Positions 9,552 to 20,434 of a stretch of 64,000 nucleotides of DNA are shown here, piece after piece. The notes beneath the pieces are model-generated. The model did not search any database. It saw only the letters and a list, made by a program, of their open reading frames with translations, and had not been told where the DNA came from. Origin of the DNA: CAVPTL01 sp963729195 (GTDB taxonomy: Bacteria > Actinomycetota > Thermoleophilia > Gaiellales > JAICJC01); contig CAVSNF010000024.1 of NCBI GenBank assembly GCA_963729195.1, forward strand, positions 1-64,000. The letters are read 5' to 3'. A program made the position numbers and the translations under genes. Each line of letters begins with the position of its first letter. The stretch's first letter is position 1.

Positions 9552-10664
9552 CCGCCGTAGCTGCGGTGGCGGTCTTGGCGGCGGTGGCCACCGGCTGCCT
9601 GGGGCGGGGTGCGTCGGCGCCGAAGTCGACGTGTGAGAACACCAAGCGCCCGGCCGTGGCCATGGCGGTGCGGCTCAGCGTCACCACCGACCGAGCGGGC
9701 GGCGGACTGCCTGGCCCGCTCACAGTCGGCGGTGTTCGGGGTCGGCGCGTGGGGCGATCGCACGCACGACATGCTCGCGATCAATCCGACGCTGCAGCTG
9801 TGGGAGGCGCGGTCGCTGATGTACGCCTGTAACGGCTGTCCTCAGGCGGTGTTCTCGAGGACGTGGATTTCGCGCAACCAGCCGGAGTGGATCCTGCACA
9901 CCGCCGACGGCAAGGTGGTTCACCCGGTCGGGCACCCCGATGAGATCCTGCTCAACTTCGCCAACCTCAACTACCAGACGCTGTGGGCACAGCGCGTCGC
10001 GAGTGAGTTGGAGACCGACGGCTGGACCGGGGTGAACGTGATCGACGCAGACAACGACCCCGATTGGGATGCCGTGCCGGTCGACCACGCCGGCCGGCCG
10101 ATCACTCCCCAGGTGCAGCGCAACTATCTCGGACATGCGCTGGAGGTGACCCGTGCGGTGATCAAGACCAGCGGGTTTCGTCTGGCCGCCCAGAACGGCC
10201 CTCCCTCGATCATCGACAGCGGCCAGATCAACAGCACCGATTCGGTCAGCGTGGGCGAGGGATTTGCTCTGCTGACCGGTCCCGCCTGGACGCAGCTCTT
10301 CAACTACTTCCACGTGGCCTTCGGGTACCGGGCGGCGCCGGTGGTGTGGGATGACCAGCAACGCCTGACCAGGTCTCAGCGCGTGTACGGCCTGGCCAGC
10401 TATCTGCTGGTACAGACCCAGCTGTCGGTGTACGGCGTGCGCGGCCCGCTGAACCCGCTGTACCAGATCAACCTCGGCGACAAGGACGAGGGCGAGCCGA
10501 TCGCCCAGGGCGCCGCGTGGACGCGTGAGTATCCGTCGGGCGACGTCGCGGTGAACCCCTCCGCGGCGCCGGCCACGGTGGCCTTCAGCGGCTATCCGAA
10601 GCTCACATTGCCACCGTTTACGGCGGCGATCCTGGCCGGGAAGCGAGTCGTCCGCAGCTGGTGA
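9536..10664 (+). CDS. Putative glycoside-hydrolase-like lipoprotein (frameshifted)
   Basis: A predicted exported lipoprotein of about 375 residues. The N-terminus MRRRVAAVAAVAVLAAVATGC is a signal peptide ending in a lipobox-like ATGC. The mature part reads like a TIM-barrel of the GHL15 type (putative glycosyl hydrolase): INPTLQLWEARSLMYAC, WILHTADGKVVHP, GWTGVNVIDADND (candidate acidic catalytic residues) and SVGEGFALLTGPAW. The frame shifts by +1 between about 9690 and 9715. The start overlaps the upstream gene by 16 bp. Substrate and catalytic activity are unknown. Confidence 0.65.
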
Positions 10665-10700
10665 TCTGGGCCACCGCCGGTGGTCAGGCGCCTGCACTTG

Positions 10701-10706
10701 TATAAT
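10701..10706 (+). promoter_or_regulatory. Extended -10 promoter TGTATAAT of rpsA
   Basis: A perfect TATAAT preceded by TG lies 75 nt before the rpsA ATG, with no strong -35. The roughly 70-nt leader could hold autoregulatory structure, and it ends with an AAAGGA ribosome site. Confidence 0.65.
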
Positions 10707-10781
10707 GCCCGCGACGCTCGGCCAGCCCGTGCTGCGGGCGCGTGCGTGCGACCCATACCTTCAAAGGACTGATCCCCACTA

Positions 10782-12323
10782 ATGCAATCGACCGAACACG
10801 AGCAGGACGAAGCGCTTGACACCTGGATGATCGAGGTGGACGGCGTGATGGTGCCCGATTACGACCGCACGTTGACCAACTTCAACGAAGGCGATGTCGT
10901 ATCCGGCAAAGTCGTGCGCGTGGACAAAGACGAGATTTTGGTCGACATCGGGTACAAGTCCGAGGGCGTCATCCCGATCGCCGAGCTCTCCATCCGGCGC
11001 TCGGTCAATCCTGACGAAGAGGTCGCTCTGGGCGATGAGATCGACGCGCTGGTGCTCCAGAAAGAGGACACCGAAGGCCGTCTGATCCTGTCCAAGAAGC
11101 GGGCGCGGTTCGAGAAGGCATGGAAGCGGATCGAAGCCGCCGCCGAGAGCGGCGAGCCGGTCGAGGGCTCCGTCATCGAAGTGGTCAAGGGTGGCCTGAT
11201 CATCGACCTGGGCGTGCGTGGATTCCTGCCCGCCTCGCTGGTCGATATCCGCCGGGTGCAGGACTTGGAGGAGTACCGCGACCAGACTCTGCGCTGCAAG
11301 GTGATCGAGCTCAACCGCAGCCGCAACAACGTCGTGCTCTCTCGCCGGGCGGTGCTCGAGGAAGAGCGCAAGGAGCAGCGCCAGCAGATTCTCGACCGGC
11401 TGTCGCCGGGCGTCGAGGTGGAAGGCGTGATCTCGAACATCGTCGACTTCGGCGCGTTCGTCGATCTCGATGGCATCGACGGGCTGATCCACATCTCCGA
11501 GCTGTCCTGGAGCCACGTCAACCACCCGTCGGAGATCCTCGAGATCGGCCAGAAGGTGAACGTCAAGGTGCTGGACGTGGATCGCGATCGGCAGCGGATC
11601 TCGCTGGGGCTGAAGCAGACCCAGACCGACCCGTGGCAGAAGGTGATCGACGAATGCAGCCAGAACGACGTCGTCACCGGCCGAATCACCAAGGTGGTCA
11701 CGTTCGGTGCCTTCGCCGAGATCGTGTCGGGCGTCGAAGGCCTGATTCACATCTCCGAACTGGCTGAGCATCACGTCGAGAACCCCCGCGAGGTCGTCAA
11801 CCAGGGCGATGCGGTGAACGTCAAGATCATCGAGATCGACGCAGAGCGGCGGCGGCTGTCACTGTCGCTGCGCCGGGTCGAGCCGGGAGAGCCGGTCAAG
11901 ACGATCGATCTCGGGCTGGCCGGTTCATCGGTCTCAACGGTGCCCGTTCCTGAGCTGGGCCTGTCCGACGAGGTGTTTGCCGACGACGTGGCCGAGGAGT
12001 CGGATGAGGCCGAGTTCGAGCCGGTCACCGACACTCCGGCCGAAGGGGAGGCCGAGGAGGCCGCACCCGAGCCCGAGGCCACGGAGGCCGAGCCGGAGCC
12101 GGCTGAGCCCCCGGCCGAGGAGGAGGCCGAAGCCGAGGCTGAAGTGGAGGCCGAAGTTGGCGTCGAGGCGGAAGCCGAGGCAGAGGCTGAGGTGGAGGCC
12201 GAAGTTGAGGTCGAAGCGGAAGCCGAAGCAGAGAGCCCCGAGAACGGTGTCGCCGAGGCCGCCGAAGAGGTCGGTGAGCCCGAAGCCGACGCCGAGGCCG
12301 AGCCGGCCCCAGTCGAGGAGTAG
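10782..12323 (+). CDS. rpsA: 30S ribosomal protein S1 with long acidic C-terminal tail
   Basis: A 513-residue S1 protein that helps mRNA bind the ribosome. Four S1 RNA-binding repeats are visible: about residues 36-106 (NEGDVVSGKVVRVDKDEILVD), 122-188 (GSVIEVVKGGLIIDLGVRG), 209-277 (GVISNIVDFGAFVDLDGIDG) and 294-363 (GRITKVVTFGAFAEIVSGVEG). The remaining 150 residues are a low-complexity tail of Glu, Ala, Val and Pro (AEAEVEAEVGVEAEAEAEAE...). This is the actinobacterial four-repeat form. The tail is unusually long and acidic and is presumably disordered. The gene is intact and lies 2 bp before coaE. Confidence 0.93.
   Translation: MQSTEHEQDEALDTWMIEVDGVMVPDYDRTLTNFNEGDVVSGKVVRVDKDEILVDIGYKSEGVIPIAELSIRRSVNPDEEVALGDEIDALVLQKEDTEGRLILSKKRARFEKAWKRIEAAAESGEPVEGSVIEVVKGGLIIDLGVRGFLPASLVDIRRVQDLEEYRDQTLRCKVIELNRSRNNVVLSRRAVLEEERKEQRQQILDRLSPGVEVEGVISNIVDFGAFVDLDGIDGLIHISELSWSHVNHPSEILEIGQKVNVKVLDVDRDRQRISLGLKQTQTDPWQKVIDECSQNDVVTGRITKVVTFGAFAEIVSGVEGLIHISELAEHHVENPREVVNQGDAVNVKIIEIDAERRRLSLSLRRVEPGEPVKTIDLGLAGSSVSTVPVPELGLSDEVFADDVAEESDEAEFEPVTDTPAEGEAEEAAPEPEATEAEPEPAEPPAEEEAEAEAEVEAEVGVEAEAEAEAEVEAEVEVEAEAEAESPENGVAEAAEEVGEPEADAEAEPAPVEE
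12110..12240 (+). repeat. Imperfect coding repeat (GAGGCCGAAGCC-like units)
   Basis: Degenerate 6- and 9-base units encode alternating Ala-Glu and Val-Glu in the rpsA tail. The unit drift looks like replication slippage within a coding constraint. Confidence 0.6.
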
Positions 12324-12325
12324 CG

Positions 12326-12910
12326 GTGGGCGGCGGCCCGCTGCGGGTCGTCGGCCTGACCGGCGGGATCGGTGCCGGCAAGACCGAGGCGCTCGAGGCG
12401 TTCCGCCGCCACGGCGCGGCAACGCTCTCCAGCGACGAGATCGTCCACGGCCTGTACGACTCCCCTGAGGTGCGCTCCGCAGTCGCCGAACACTTCGGCC
12501 CGCAGGTGATGCGTGCCGACGGCAGCGTCGACCGGTCACTGGTGGCCGATCGCGTGTTCGCCGATCCGAACGAGCGTCGCTGGCTGGAAGGGCTGCTGCT
12601 GCCGATGATCGCGGTCGAGTTCGAACGCTGGCGCGACGGCGAGCTGGACCGGGGGACGGCGCTCTTGGTGCACGAGGCACCGACATTGTTCGAGGCGGGA
12701 CTGGAGCACCGCTACGACGCGATCGTGACCATCACCGCCCCGGCCGAGCTGCGCGAGTCGCGAAGGCCCGGCGCCACCGTGCGGATGGATCACCAGCTGC
12801 CCGAGGCCGACAAGATCGAGCGCAGCGACTTCGTGTACGTCAATGACGGTGATCTGGCCCAGCTCGACCAGTTCGTGCAGTCGGTGATCGAACGCAGCCG
12901 CCGGTCATGA
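12326..12910 (+). CDS. coaE: Dephospho-CoA kinase
   Basis: This enzyme phosphorylates dephospho-CoA in the last step of CoA synthesis. The 194-residue protein has the P-loop GLTGGIGAGKTEALEAF at residues 10-26, LSSDEIVHGLYD (the CoaE DxIxH-like segment), LVHEAPTLFEAGLEHRYD in place of the usual VPLLFE motif, and the C-terminal ERSDFVYVNDGDLAQL. GTG start, 2 bp after rpsA. Its stop overlaps the next start as ATGA. Pairing with rpsA and a lytic transglycosylase suggests one transcript from the rpsA promoter. Confidence 0.9.
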   Translation: MGGGPLRVVGLTGGIGAGKTEALEAFRRHGAATLSSDEIVHGLYDSPEVRSAVAEHFGPQVMRADGSVDRSLVADRVFADPNERRWLEGLLLPMIAVEFERWRDGELDRGTALLVHEAPTLFEAGLEHRYDAIVTITAPAELRESRRPGATVRMDHQLPEADKIERSDFVYVNDGDLAQLDQFVQSVIERSRRS

Positions 12911-13470
12911 GGCGTCTGCTGATGATCGCGCTGATCGCCGCGGCGGCCGTGATCGCCGCGGCGGTGTATGTGCAGCGCACCGAGCCCAACTGGTACGTGC
13001 AGCTGCGCTACCCGCTGCACTACCAGTCGACCATCACCGGCTACGGCAAGATCTACCATCTCGACCCCGCGCTGCTGGCGGCGGTGATCTACGAGGAGTC
13101 GCGGTTTCGGCCGACCACCGAATCATCGGCGGGCGCGATCGGGCTGATGCAGCTGCTGCCGTCGACGGCCAGGGGCATCGCCATCCGCACCGGTGGCAAG
13201 CACTTCAAGATCCCCGATGATCTCGAGAACCCCGACCTCAATGTGCGCTACGGCAGCTGGTACCTCGACCACCTGCGCCAGCACTACCACGGGCGCACCG
13301 CGCTGGCCCTGGCCGCATACAACGCCGGTCAGGCAAACGTCGACCGCTGGCTGAAGGAACGGCAGTCGCCGCTGATCCAGTTTGCGGCGACCCGAGACTA
13401 CGTCTCCGACGTGCTGCGCCTGCAGAAGCTCTATCGGCGCGCGTACGCCGAGCAGCTTGGCTACCGCTGA
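12907..13470 (+). CDS. Lytic transglycosylase (SLT domain), membrane anchored
   Basis: A 187-residue exported murein hydrolase. Residues 1-22 form one hydrophobic signal anchor. The SLT fold follows, with catalytic glutamate in YEESRFRPTTESSAGAIGLMQLLPSTA (about residues 59-85), and AAYNAGQANVDRW near the end. It cleaves the MurNAc-GlcNAc bond with 1,6-anhydro formation. The ATG overlaps the coaE stop. It is convergent with the downstream acetyltransferase, with only a few bases between them. Confidence 0.9.
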   Translation: MRRLLMIALIAAAAVIAAAVYVQRTEPNWYVQLRYPLHYQSTITGYGKIYHLDPALLAAVIYEESRFRPTTESSAGAIGLMQLLPSTARGIAIRTGGKHFKIPDDLENPDLNVRYGSWYLDHLRQHYHGRTALALAAYNAGQANVDRWLKERQSPLIQFAATRDYVSDVLRLQKLYRRAYAEQLGYR

Positions 13471-14048
13471 TCCCCGCCCGCGTCGCTCGCCAGGCGCGAG
13501 AACATCACCAGATCGACGCGCTCGCCCCGCTGCACGCCGTAGCGTCTCAGCACGCCCTCGCGGGCAAAGCCGCACTTGGCGGCAACCCGCTGTGACGCAG
13601 GGTTGTCGAGGTGCGTGGTCAGCTGCAGACGCTCGATCTCCAGTTGCTGCAAACGCCCACCCGCACACCAGCTGCACCGCGCGTGTGATCACACCGCGGC
13701 CTCGCGCCGGGGGCGCGGTCATGTATCCCACCTCGGCCGCGCCGGTGACCGCGGTGGAGTTGAACAGATGCAGGCCGATGCTTCCGATCGGCAGGTCGTT
13801 CGAGCTGATCCACGACGGCGAACGACACACTCTCGCCGGAGGCCAGATTGATCGCATGGGTGGCCAGCCAGTCTTCGGCATCGGCCGCGGTGTACGGCGT
13901 GGGCACGGTCGTGAATCGCACCGATTGCGGGTCGTTGCACATCTCCACCAACGCCGGGATGTCGGCCTTCGTCCATGGCCGCAGCGTGATCACACCGTCG
14001 CTCAGCGGGGGCGCGGGCAGGGTGATGAGGCGGAGTGGATTCGACCAT
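13461..14048 (-). CDS. GNAT N-acetyltransferase, RimJ-like (multiply frameshifted)
   Basis: An acetyl-CoA-dependent transferase of about 195 residues, assembled from three frames. The pieces are SDGVITLRPWTKADIPALVEMCNDPQSVRF, then NDLPIGSIGLHLFNSTAVTGAAEVGYMTAPPARGRGVITRAVQLVCGWAF (acetyl-CoA loop PARGRGV), then LEIERLQLTTHLDNPASQRVAAKCGF with the typical NxxSxxVxxKxGF ending. The shifts lie near 13815 and 13665, and probably near 14005 in a C5 run, if the ATG at 14048 is the start. All would be +1. The order of pieces is perfectly collinear, so it is likely a functional gene with sequence errors. Divergent from uvrB. Confidence 0.72.
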
Positions 14049-14068
14049 CGCAGCCCGAACCGTACAAT
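14040..14068 (+). promoter_or_regulatory. uvrB leaderless promoter (TTCGAC-17-TACAAT)
   Basis: A -35-like TTCGAC and -10 TACAAT are spaced by 17 nt. The -10 ends 6 nt before the ATG at 14075, matching the geometry at uvrA. No SOS box is visible here. Confidence 0.6.
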
Positions 14069-14074
14069 GCGGAC

Positions 14075-16081
<2,007 letters not shown>

Positions 16082-16084
16082 CGG

Positions 16085-16976
16085 CTACTCGGGGTCGACC
16101 GGGCGCGTCTGCTTGAAGCGCCGGATTGCCAGCCGCGCCTGCAGCTGGTGCTGCTCAGCCCGGCTCTGGGCGCGGGCGTGGCCGACGTCGGGCTGACGCT
16201 GCGGGTCGATCTCGGCGATCGGGTTGTCCTCTGCGCTGAGCCGGCCGACGGCGCTGCGATCCCACTCGTGCAGGAACGAGAGATCGGCGGCCACGCGGTA
16301 GCGTGCCAGCGGGGCGGGGTCGACCCGGCGCACCCGCGCCTCCATCGTCACCGGCCGCTCGCCGACGCTGATGGTGATCATCAGCTCGTCGCCGGCGCTG
16401 CAGGCCAGCTCGGTGAGAAAGGCGATGGTCGACTCGGAGATGTCGGCCAGCCACACGTGCACCTCGTCGCCCACCGGAAGCCGCGATGACCACAGCACGG
16501 TGGCGTAGGCGTCACCGTCCATCTGTACGCGGGAGACCTCGCGCTTGCCGGCGCGGCTCTGGAATCCCACCACGTTCAGGTACAGCATCGTCTGCCCGTC
16601 CACCTGGTAGAACGACTTGGTCACCTGCAGCAACACGTCGCGGCCGGCGCCGTTGCCGTCGCGCAGTTCCACCACCAGGTCGAGGCCGTCCTCCATCAGC
16701 GACTGGGGGCCGTATCCGATCAGGTTTCCGCGGTCGACCGAGGCCAGCAAGCAGCTCCGCAGAGCCCACCGAGGCGTTGAACGCGGTGACCGTGGTCGGA
16801 AGCGGCGGAACCATCTCCAGGAACCGCGTCAGCGGCTCATCGGGGTCGATCGGATTGGGGGAGGAAAAAAGCACCAGGTGACTATCGGCAAGTCGGCCGC
16901 GATTGTGTACCCCGGCGGGCAGGAGAACGGGCGTCCCAAAGCGAATCCCGCTGCTGCAGTGGCGCAACTTGAACAT
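16085..16976 (-). CDS. PilZ-like domain protein (frameshifted)
   Basis: A protein of up to 296 residues. The C-terminal half looks like a flagellar-brake/PilZ pair: QTMLYLNVVGFQSRAGKREVSRVQM, then WLADISESTIAFLTELACSAGD, then MEARVRRVDPAPLARYRVAADLSFL. The PilZ signature D/NxSxxG appears as DISEST, lacking the glycine, and no clean RxxxR is seen, so c-di-GMP binding is doubtful. A +1 shift lies near 16745-16755. The ATG at 16976 overlaps the divergent PH-like gene by about 100 bp, so a later start is possible. Convergent with uvrB. Confidence 0.55.
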
Positions 16977-17520
16977 CTGCTTGGTGCCGATGAGCACATT
17001 CACGCGGTCACCCGCGAGCACGGCATCGTGCTGGTGCGTCCGTTCGCGGGCGCGGCGGCCGCGATCGTGGCGTTCGGAGCGATCGCCTATGGGATCGCGA
17101 GCGTTCACCCGCTGGGCCCTGCGCGAGCGTTGTTTGCCATTCTGCTGGGACTGCTGGCATCGCGGTGGCTGGTCGGGCTGGTGAGGGCGGTGTCTCGCTG
17201 GCATACCCGGCGTCTGGTGGTCACCGATCGGCGTCTGATCATGGTCGGCGGCGGATTCTCCCGCCGGATCGCGGTGCTTGCCGCTGGCGTCGATCGACGC
17301 GGTCGAGGCTCGCACCGACGGTTGGGGCCGCAGGCTTCACTACGGCGGGCTGTTGGTGACCGCGTCCGGGCGGCGGATGCCGCTGTTCGGGCTGCGCCGG
17401 CTGCCCGACCCCGATCTGCTGTTCGGCTTGATCATGGGACTCGACCAGCACATCCCGATGCGTACCGCCGCGCGCGAGCCGGCTCGCAAGGCCACTCGCG
17501 TACCGGCGTCCGCCGGCTGA
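16878..17520 (+). CDS. Membrane protein with bacterial PH-like domain (frameshifted)
   Basis: About 213 residues. Two membrane segments lie near residues 55-95 (AAAAIVAFGAIAYGIASV and ALFAILLGLLASRWLV), followed by a bPH2/DUF304-like beta domain (HTRRLVVTDRRLIMVGGGFSRRIAVL, then LASIDAVEARTDGWGRRLHYGGLLV). A +1 shift at about 17278 arises from CTTGCCG where CTGCCG restores the frame. The start is uncertain: GTG at 16878, or later at 16905 or 16959. The function of bacterial PH proteins is mostly unknown. The next gene, uvrA, has its own promoter. Confidence 0.65.
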
Positions 17521-17529
17521 CCGCCGGGG

Positions 17530-17543
17530 CGAACACTTGTTCG
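17530..17543 (+). promoter_or_regulatory. SOS box (LexA operator) of uvrA
   Basis: CGAACACTTGTTCG is an exact match to the Gram-positive/actinobacterial LexA operator CGAAC-N4-GTTCG. It overlaps a -35 element TTGTTC (17537-17542), which is 17 nt from the -10 TAGCGT, so LexA binding would block the promoter. This predicts induction of uvrA by DNA damage. Confidence 0.88.
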
Positions 17544-17559
17544 ATTGACGGTCACCTGC

Positions 17560-17565
17560 TAGCGT
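17560..17565 (+). promoter_or_regulatory. -10 box TAGCGT of uvrA
   Basis: TAGCGT ends 6 nt before the GTG start at 17572, implying a leaderless uvrA mRNA. The -35 TTGTTC lies inside the SOS box. Confidence 0.55.
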
Positions 17566-17571
17566 AAGCTC

Positions 17572-20418
17572 GTGGGTCAAGAACAGATCGTCATCCGGGG
17601 CGCCCGGGAGCACAATCTCAAGGACGTCACGGTGACGCTCCCTCGCGACCGCCTGGTCGTGATCACCGGGTTGTCCGGCTCGGGCAAGTCGTCGCTTGCC
17701 TTCGACACCTTGTACGCGGAGGGTCAGCGGCGCTACGTCGAGTCGCTGTCGGCCTACGCGCGCCAGTTCCTGGGGCAGATGGACAAGCCGGATGTCGACT
17801 CGATCGACGGGCTCTCGCCGGCCATCTCGATCGATCAGAAGACCACCACCAGAAACCCTCGATCGACCGTCGGCACCGTCACCGAGACCTACGACTACCT
17901 GCGGCTGCTGTACGCCCGCATCGGTCATCCGCACTGCCCCAAGTGCGGTCGCGAGATCGCCGGCCAGTCGGCCGAGCAGATCGTGGAGCAGGTGCTCGCG
18001 CTGCCGGAGGGCACGCGCTTCACCGTCGATGCGCCGGTGGTGCGCGGGCGCAAGGGTGAGTTCAAGGATCTGTTCGAGAGCCTGCGGGCCGACGGCTATA
18101 CCCGGGTCAAGGTGGACGGCGAGCAGCGCATGCTGGAGGACGCCATCGAGCTCGACAAGCAGATCCGCCACACCATCTCGGTGGTGGTCGACCGGCTGGC
18201 GATGAAGCAGGGCCTGCGCACCCGCCTGACCGATTCGATCGAGACCGCTCTGCGGCTGGCCGAGGGGCTGGTCGAGGTCAGCGAGGTGGACGGCGCCACC
18301 CACACCTACTCCGAGACGTTCGCCTGTCCCGAGGACGGCATCTCACTGCCCGAGCTGGCTCCCAGAATCTTCTCGTTCAACTCGCCGCACGGCGCATGCC
18401 CGCGGTGCACCGGGCTGGGCATGCAGCGAGAGATCGATCCCGACCTGGTGGTGCCCGATCCCACGCTCTCGATCGCGCAGGGCGCGCTGGTGCCCTGGAC
18501 GGTGATCAACTCGAGCTTCTACGAGCAGGTGATCAATGCCATCGCCGAGCGCTACGAGATCGATCTGGCGACCCCCTGGGAGGATCTCCCCGCCGAGCAT
18601 CGCGAGCTGTTTCTGAACGGCACCGGCGGTGACAAGCTGTATGTCTCCTATCGCAACAGCATGGGTCGCAAGCGCAGCTACATGCTGGCCTTCGAGGGGA
18701 TCCTGCCGAGTCTGGAGCGGCGCTACAAGGAGACCGAGTCGAGCTATCAGAAGGAGCGGCTCGAGGAGTACATGGCGCTCAAGCCCTGCCCGCTGTGCAA
18801 GGGGGCGAGGCTGAAGGACACGAGTCTGGCCGTCACCGTCGGGGACATCAACATCTCCGAGCTGACGCGCAAGTCGGTGACCTCGGCGATCGAGTTCGTC
18901 GATCAACTGGAGCTGACCGACACGGAGCGGGCGATCGGCGCGCGCATCCTCAAGGAGATCCGCGAGCGCCTGAGCTTTCTGGCCAACGTCGGCGTGGGCT
19001 ACCTCACGCTCGATCGCGGCGCCGCCAGCCTCTCGGGCGGCGAGGCCCAGCGGATCAGGCTGGCAACCCAGATCGGCTCGAGCCTGATGGGGGTGCTGTA
19101 CATCCTGGATGAGCCGTCGATCGGACTGCACCAGCGTGACAACACCAGGCTTCTGGAAACGCTCGAGCGGCTGCGGAACCTCGGCAACACCGTGATCGTG
19201 GTCGAGCACGACGAGGACACGATCCGGGCGGCCGATCACATCGTCGACATGGGGCCGGGCGCCGGGGAGCACGGCGGGCGGGTGGTGGCCGAGGGCACGG
19301 TGGCCGAGGTCAGCCTCAACGAAGAGTCGCTGACCGGTGCATACCTCTCCCGCCGGCGCGTGATTCCCACACCCGACCGGCGGATTCACGATTCAGGCTG
19401 GTTCGGCGTCACCGGGGCCTCCGAGCACAACCTCAAGGACATCGACGTGGAACTGCCCGTGGGCAAGTTCGTGGCCGTCACCGGAGTGTCGGGGTCGGGC
19501 AAGTCCACGCTGGTCAACGAGATCCTGTACAAGGCGCTCGCCAATCGCCTCAACCGTGCCCGCATGAAGCCCGGAGCCCACCGCTCGGTCAACGGGATCG
19601 AGGCATTCGACAAGGTGATCGACATCGATCAGTCGCCGATCGGCCGCACGCCCCGTTCCAACCCGGCCACCTACACCGGCCTGTTCGACCACATCCGGGC
19701 GTTGTATGCATCCACGCCCGACGCCCGCGCCCGCGGGTACAAGCCGGGCAGGTTCTCGTTCAACGTCAAGGGCGGGCGCTGCGAGACCTGTCGTGGCGAC
19801 GGCACCATCAAGATCGAGATGCACTTCCTGCCCGACGTCTACATCAACTGTGAGGTGTGCCAGGGCCGCCGCTACAACCGCGAGACGCTCGAGGTCAAGT
19901 TCAAGGGCAAGTCGATCGCCGACGTGCTGGACATGCCGATCGAGACGGCGCTCGAGTTCTTCGAAAAGATCCCCAAGCTGCGCCGGCGACTGCAAACGCT
20001 GCACGACGTGGGGCTCGACTACATGCGTCTGGGGCAGCCCGCCACCACGCTCTCCGGCGGCGAGGCCCAACGGGTGAAGCTGGCAACCGAGCTTTCCAAG
20101 GTTGCGACCGGGCGCACGCTGTACATTCTGGACGAGCCCACCACCGGGCTGCACACCTACGACATCGAGAAGCTTCTGCAGGTGCTGCAGCGGCTGGTCG
20201 ATGCGGGCAACACGGTGGTGGTGATCGAGCACAACCTGGATGTGATCAAGCAGGCCGACTGGGTGCTTGACCTCGGTCCCGAAGGGGGAGACGCCGGCGG
20301 GGAGATCGTCTCAGCCGGAACGCCGGAGGAGATCGCCGAAGACCCCACCAGCTACACCGGTCAGTTTCTGCGGCGGGTGCTGCCCGTGTACGAGCAGGAG
20401 CGGCTCCTTGCCGGGTGA
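17572..20418 (+). CDS. uvrA: Excinuclease ABC subunit A
   Basis: The 948-residue damage-sensing ATPase of nucleotide excision repair. It has two ABC modules: Walker A GLSGSGKSSLAFDTL (about residue 31) and GVSGSGKSTLVNEIL (about residue 640). Signature motifs are LSGGEAQRIRLATQIGS and LSGGEAQRVKLATELS. Zinc modules have CPKCG near residue 122 and CETCRGDG near residue 740. Length and order match the family exactly. The GTG start is fixed by the promoter geometry. It is followed closely by a Nudix gene. Confidence 0.97.
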   Translation: MGQEQIVIRGAREHNLKDVTVTLPRDRLVVITGLSGSGKSSLAFDTLYAEGQRRYVESLSAYARQFLGQMDKPDVDSIDGLSPAISIDQKTTTRNPRSTVGTVTETYDYLRLLYARIGHPHCPKCGREIAGQSAEQIVEQVLALPEGTRFTVDAPVVRGRKGEFKDLFESLRADGYTRVKVDGEQRMLEDAIELDKQIRHTISVVVDRLAMKQGLRTRLTDSIETALRLAEGLVEVSEVDGATHTYSETFACPEDGISLPELAPRIFSFNSPHGACPRCTGLGMQREIDPDLVVPDPTLSIAQGALVPWTVINSSFYEQVINAIAERYEIDLATPWEDLPAEHRELFLNGTGGDKLYVSYRNSMGRKRSYMLAFEGILPSLERRYKETESSYQKERLEEYMALKPCPLCKGARLKDTSLAVTVGDINISELTRKSVTSAIEFVDQLELTDTERAIGARILKEIRERLSFLANVGVGYLTLDRGAASLSGGEAQRIRLATQIGSSLMGVLYILDEPSIGLHQRDNTRLLETLERLRNLGNTVIVVEHDEDTIRAADHIVDMGPGAGEHGGRVVAEGTVAEVSLNEESLTGAYLSRRRVIPTPDRRIHDSGWFGVTGASEHNLKDIDVELPVGKFVAVTGVSGSGKSTLVNEILYKALANRLNRARMKPGAHRSVNGIEAFDKVIDIDQSPIGRTPRSNPATYTGLFDHIRALYASTPDARARGYKPGRFSFNVKGGRCETCRGDGTIKIEMHFLPDVYINCEVCQGRRYNRETLEVKFKGKSIADVLDMPIETALEFFEKIPKLRRRLQTLHDVGLDYMRLGQPATTLSGGEAQRVKLATELSKVATGRTLYILDEPTTGLHTYDIEKLLQVLQRLVDAGNTVVVIEHNLDVIKQADWVLDLGPEGGDAGGEIVSAGTPEEIAEDPTSYTGQFLRRVLPVYEQERLLAG

Positions 20419-20434
20419 GCGCGCGGTCCCGGAG

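Noticed and set aside
12110..12240. Possible tandem DNA repeat or CRISPR-like array
   Set aside because: Units are 6-9 bases, degenerate and in frame within rpsA; there are no spacers.
11934..12686. Long Ser/Ala/Gly-rich and Arg/Pro-rich open frames opposite the rpsA tail
   Set aside because: They are shadows of the GAG/GCC repeat that encodes the acidic tail; coaE and rpsA explain the region on the plus strand.
13382..14074. N-terminal 231-residue extension of UvrB
   Set aside because: The extension overlaps the acetyltransferase coding blocks on the other strand, has no UvrB similarity, and the promoter -10 lies 6 nt before the ATG at 14075.
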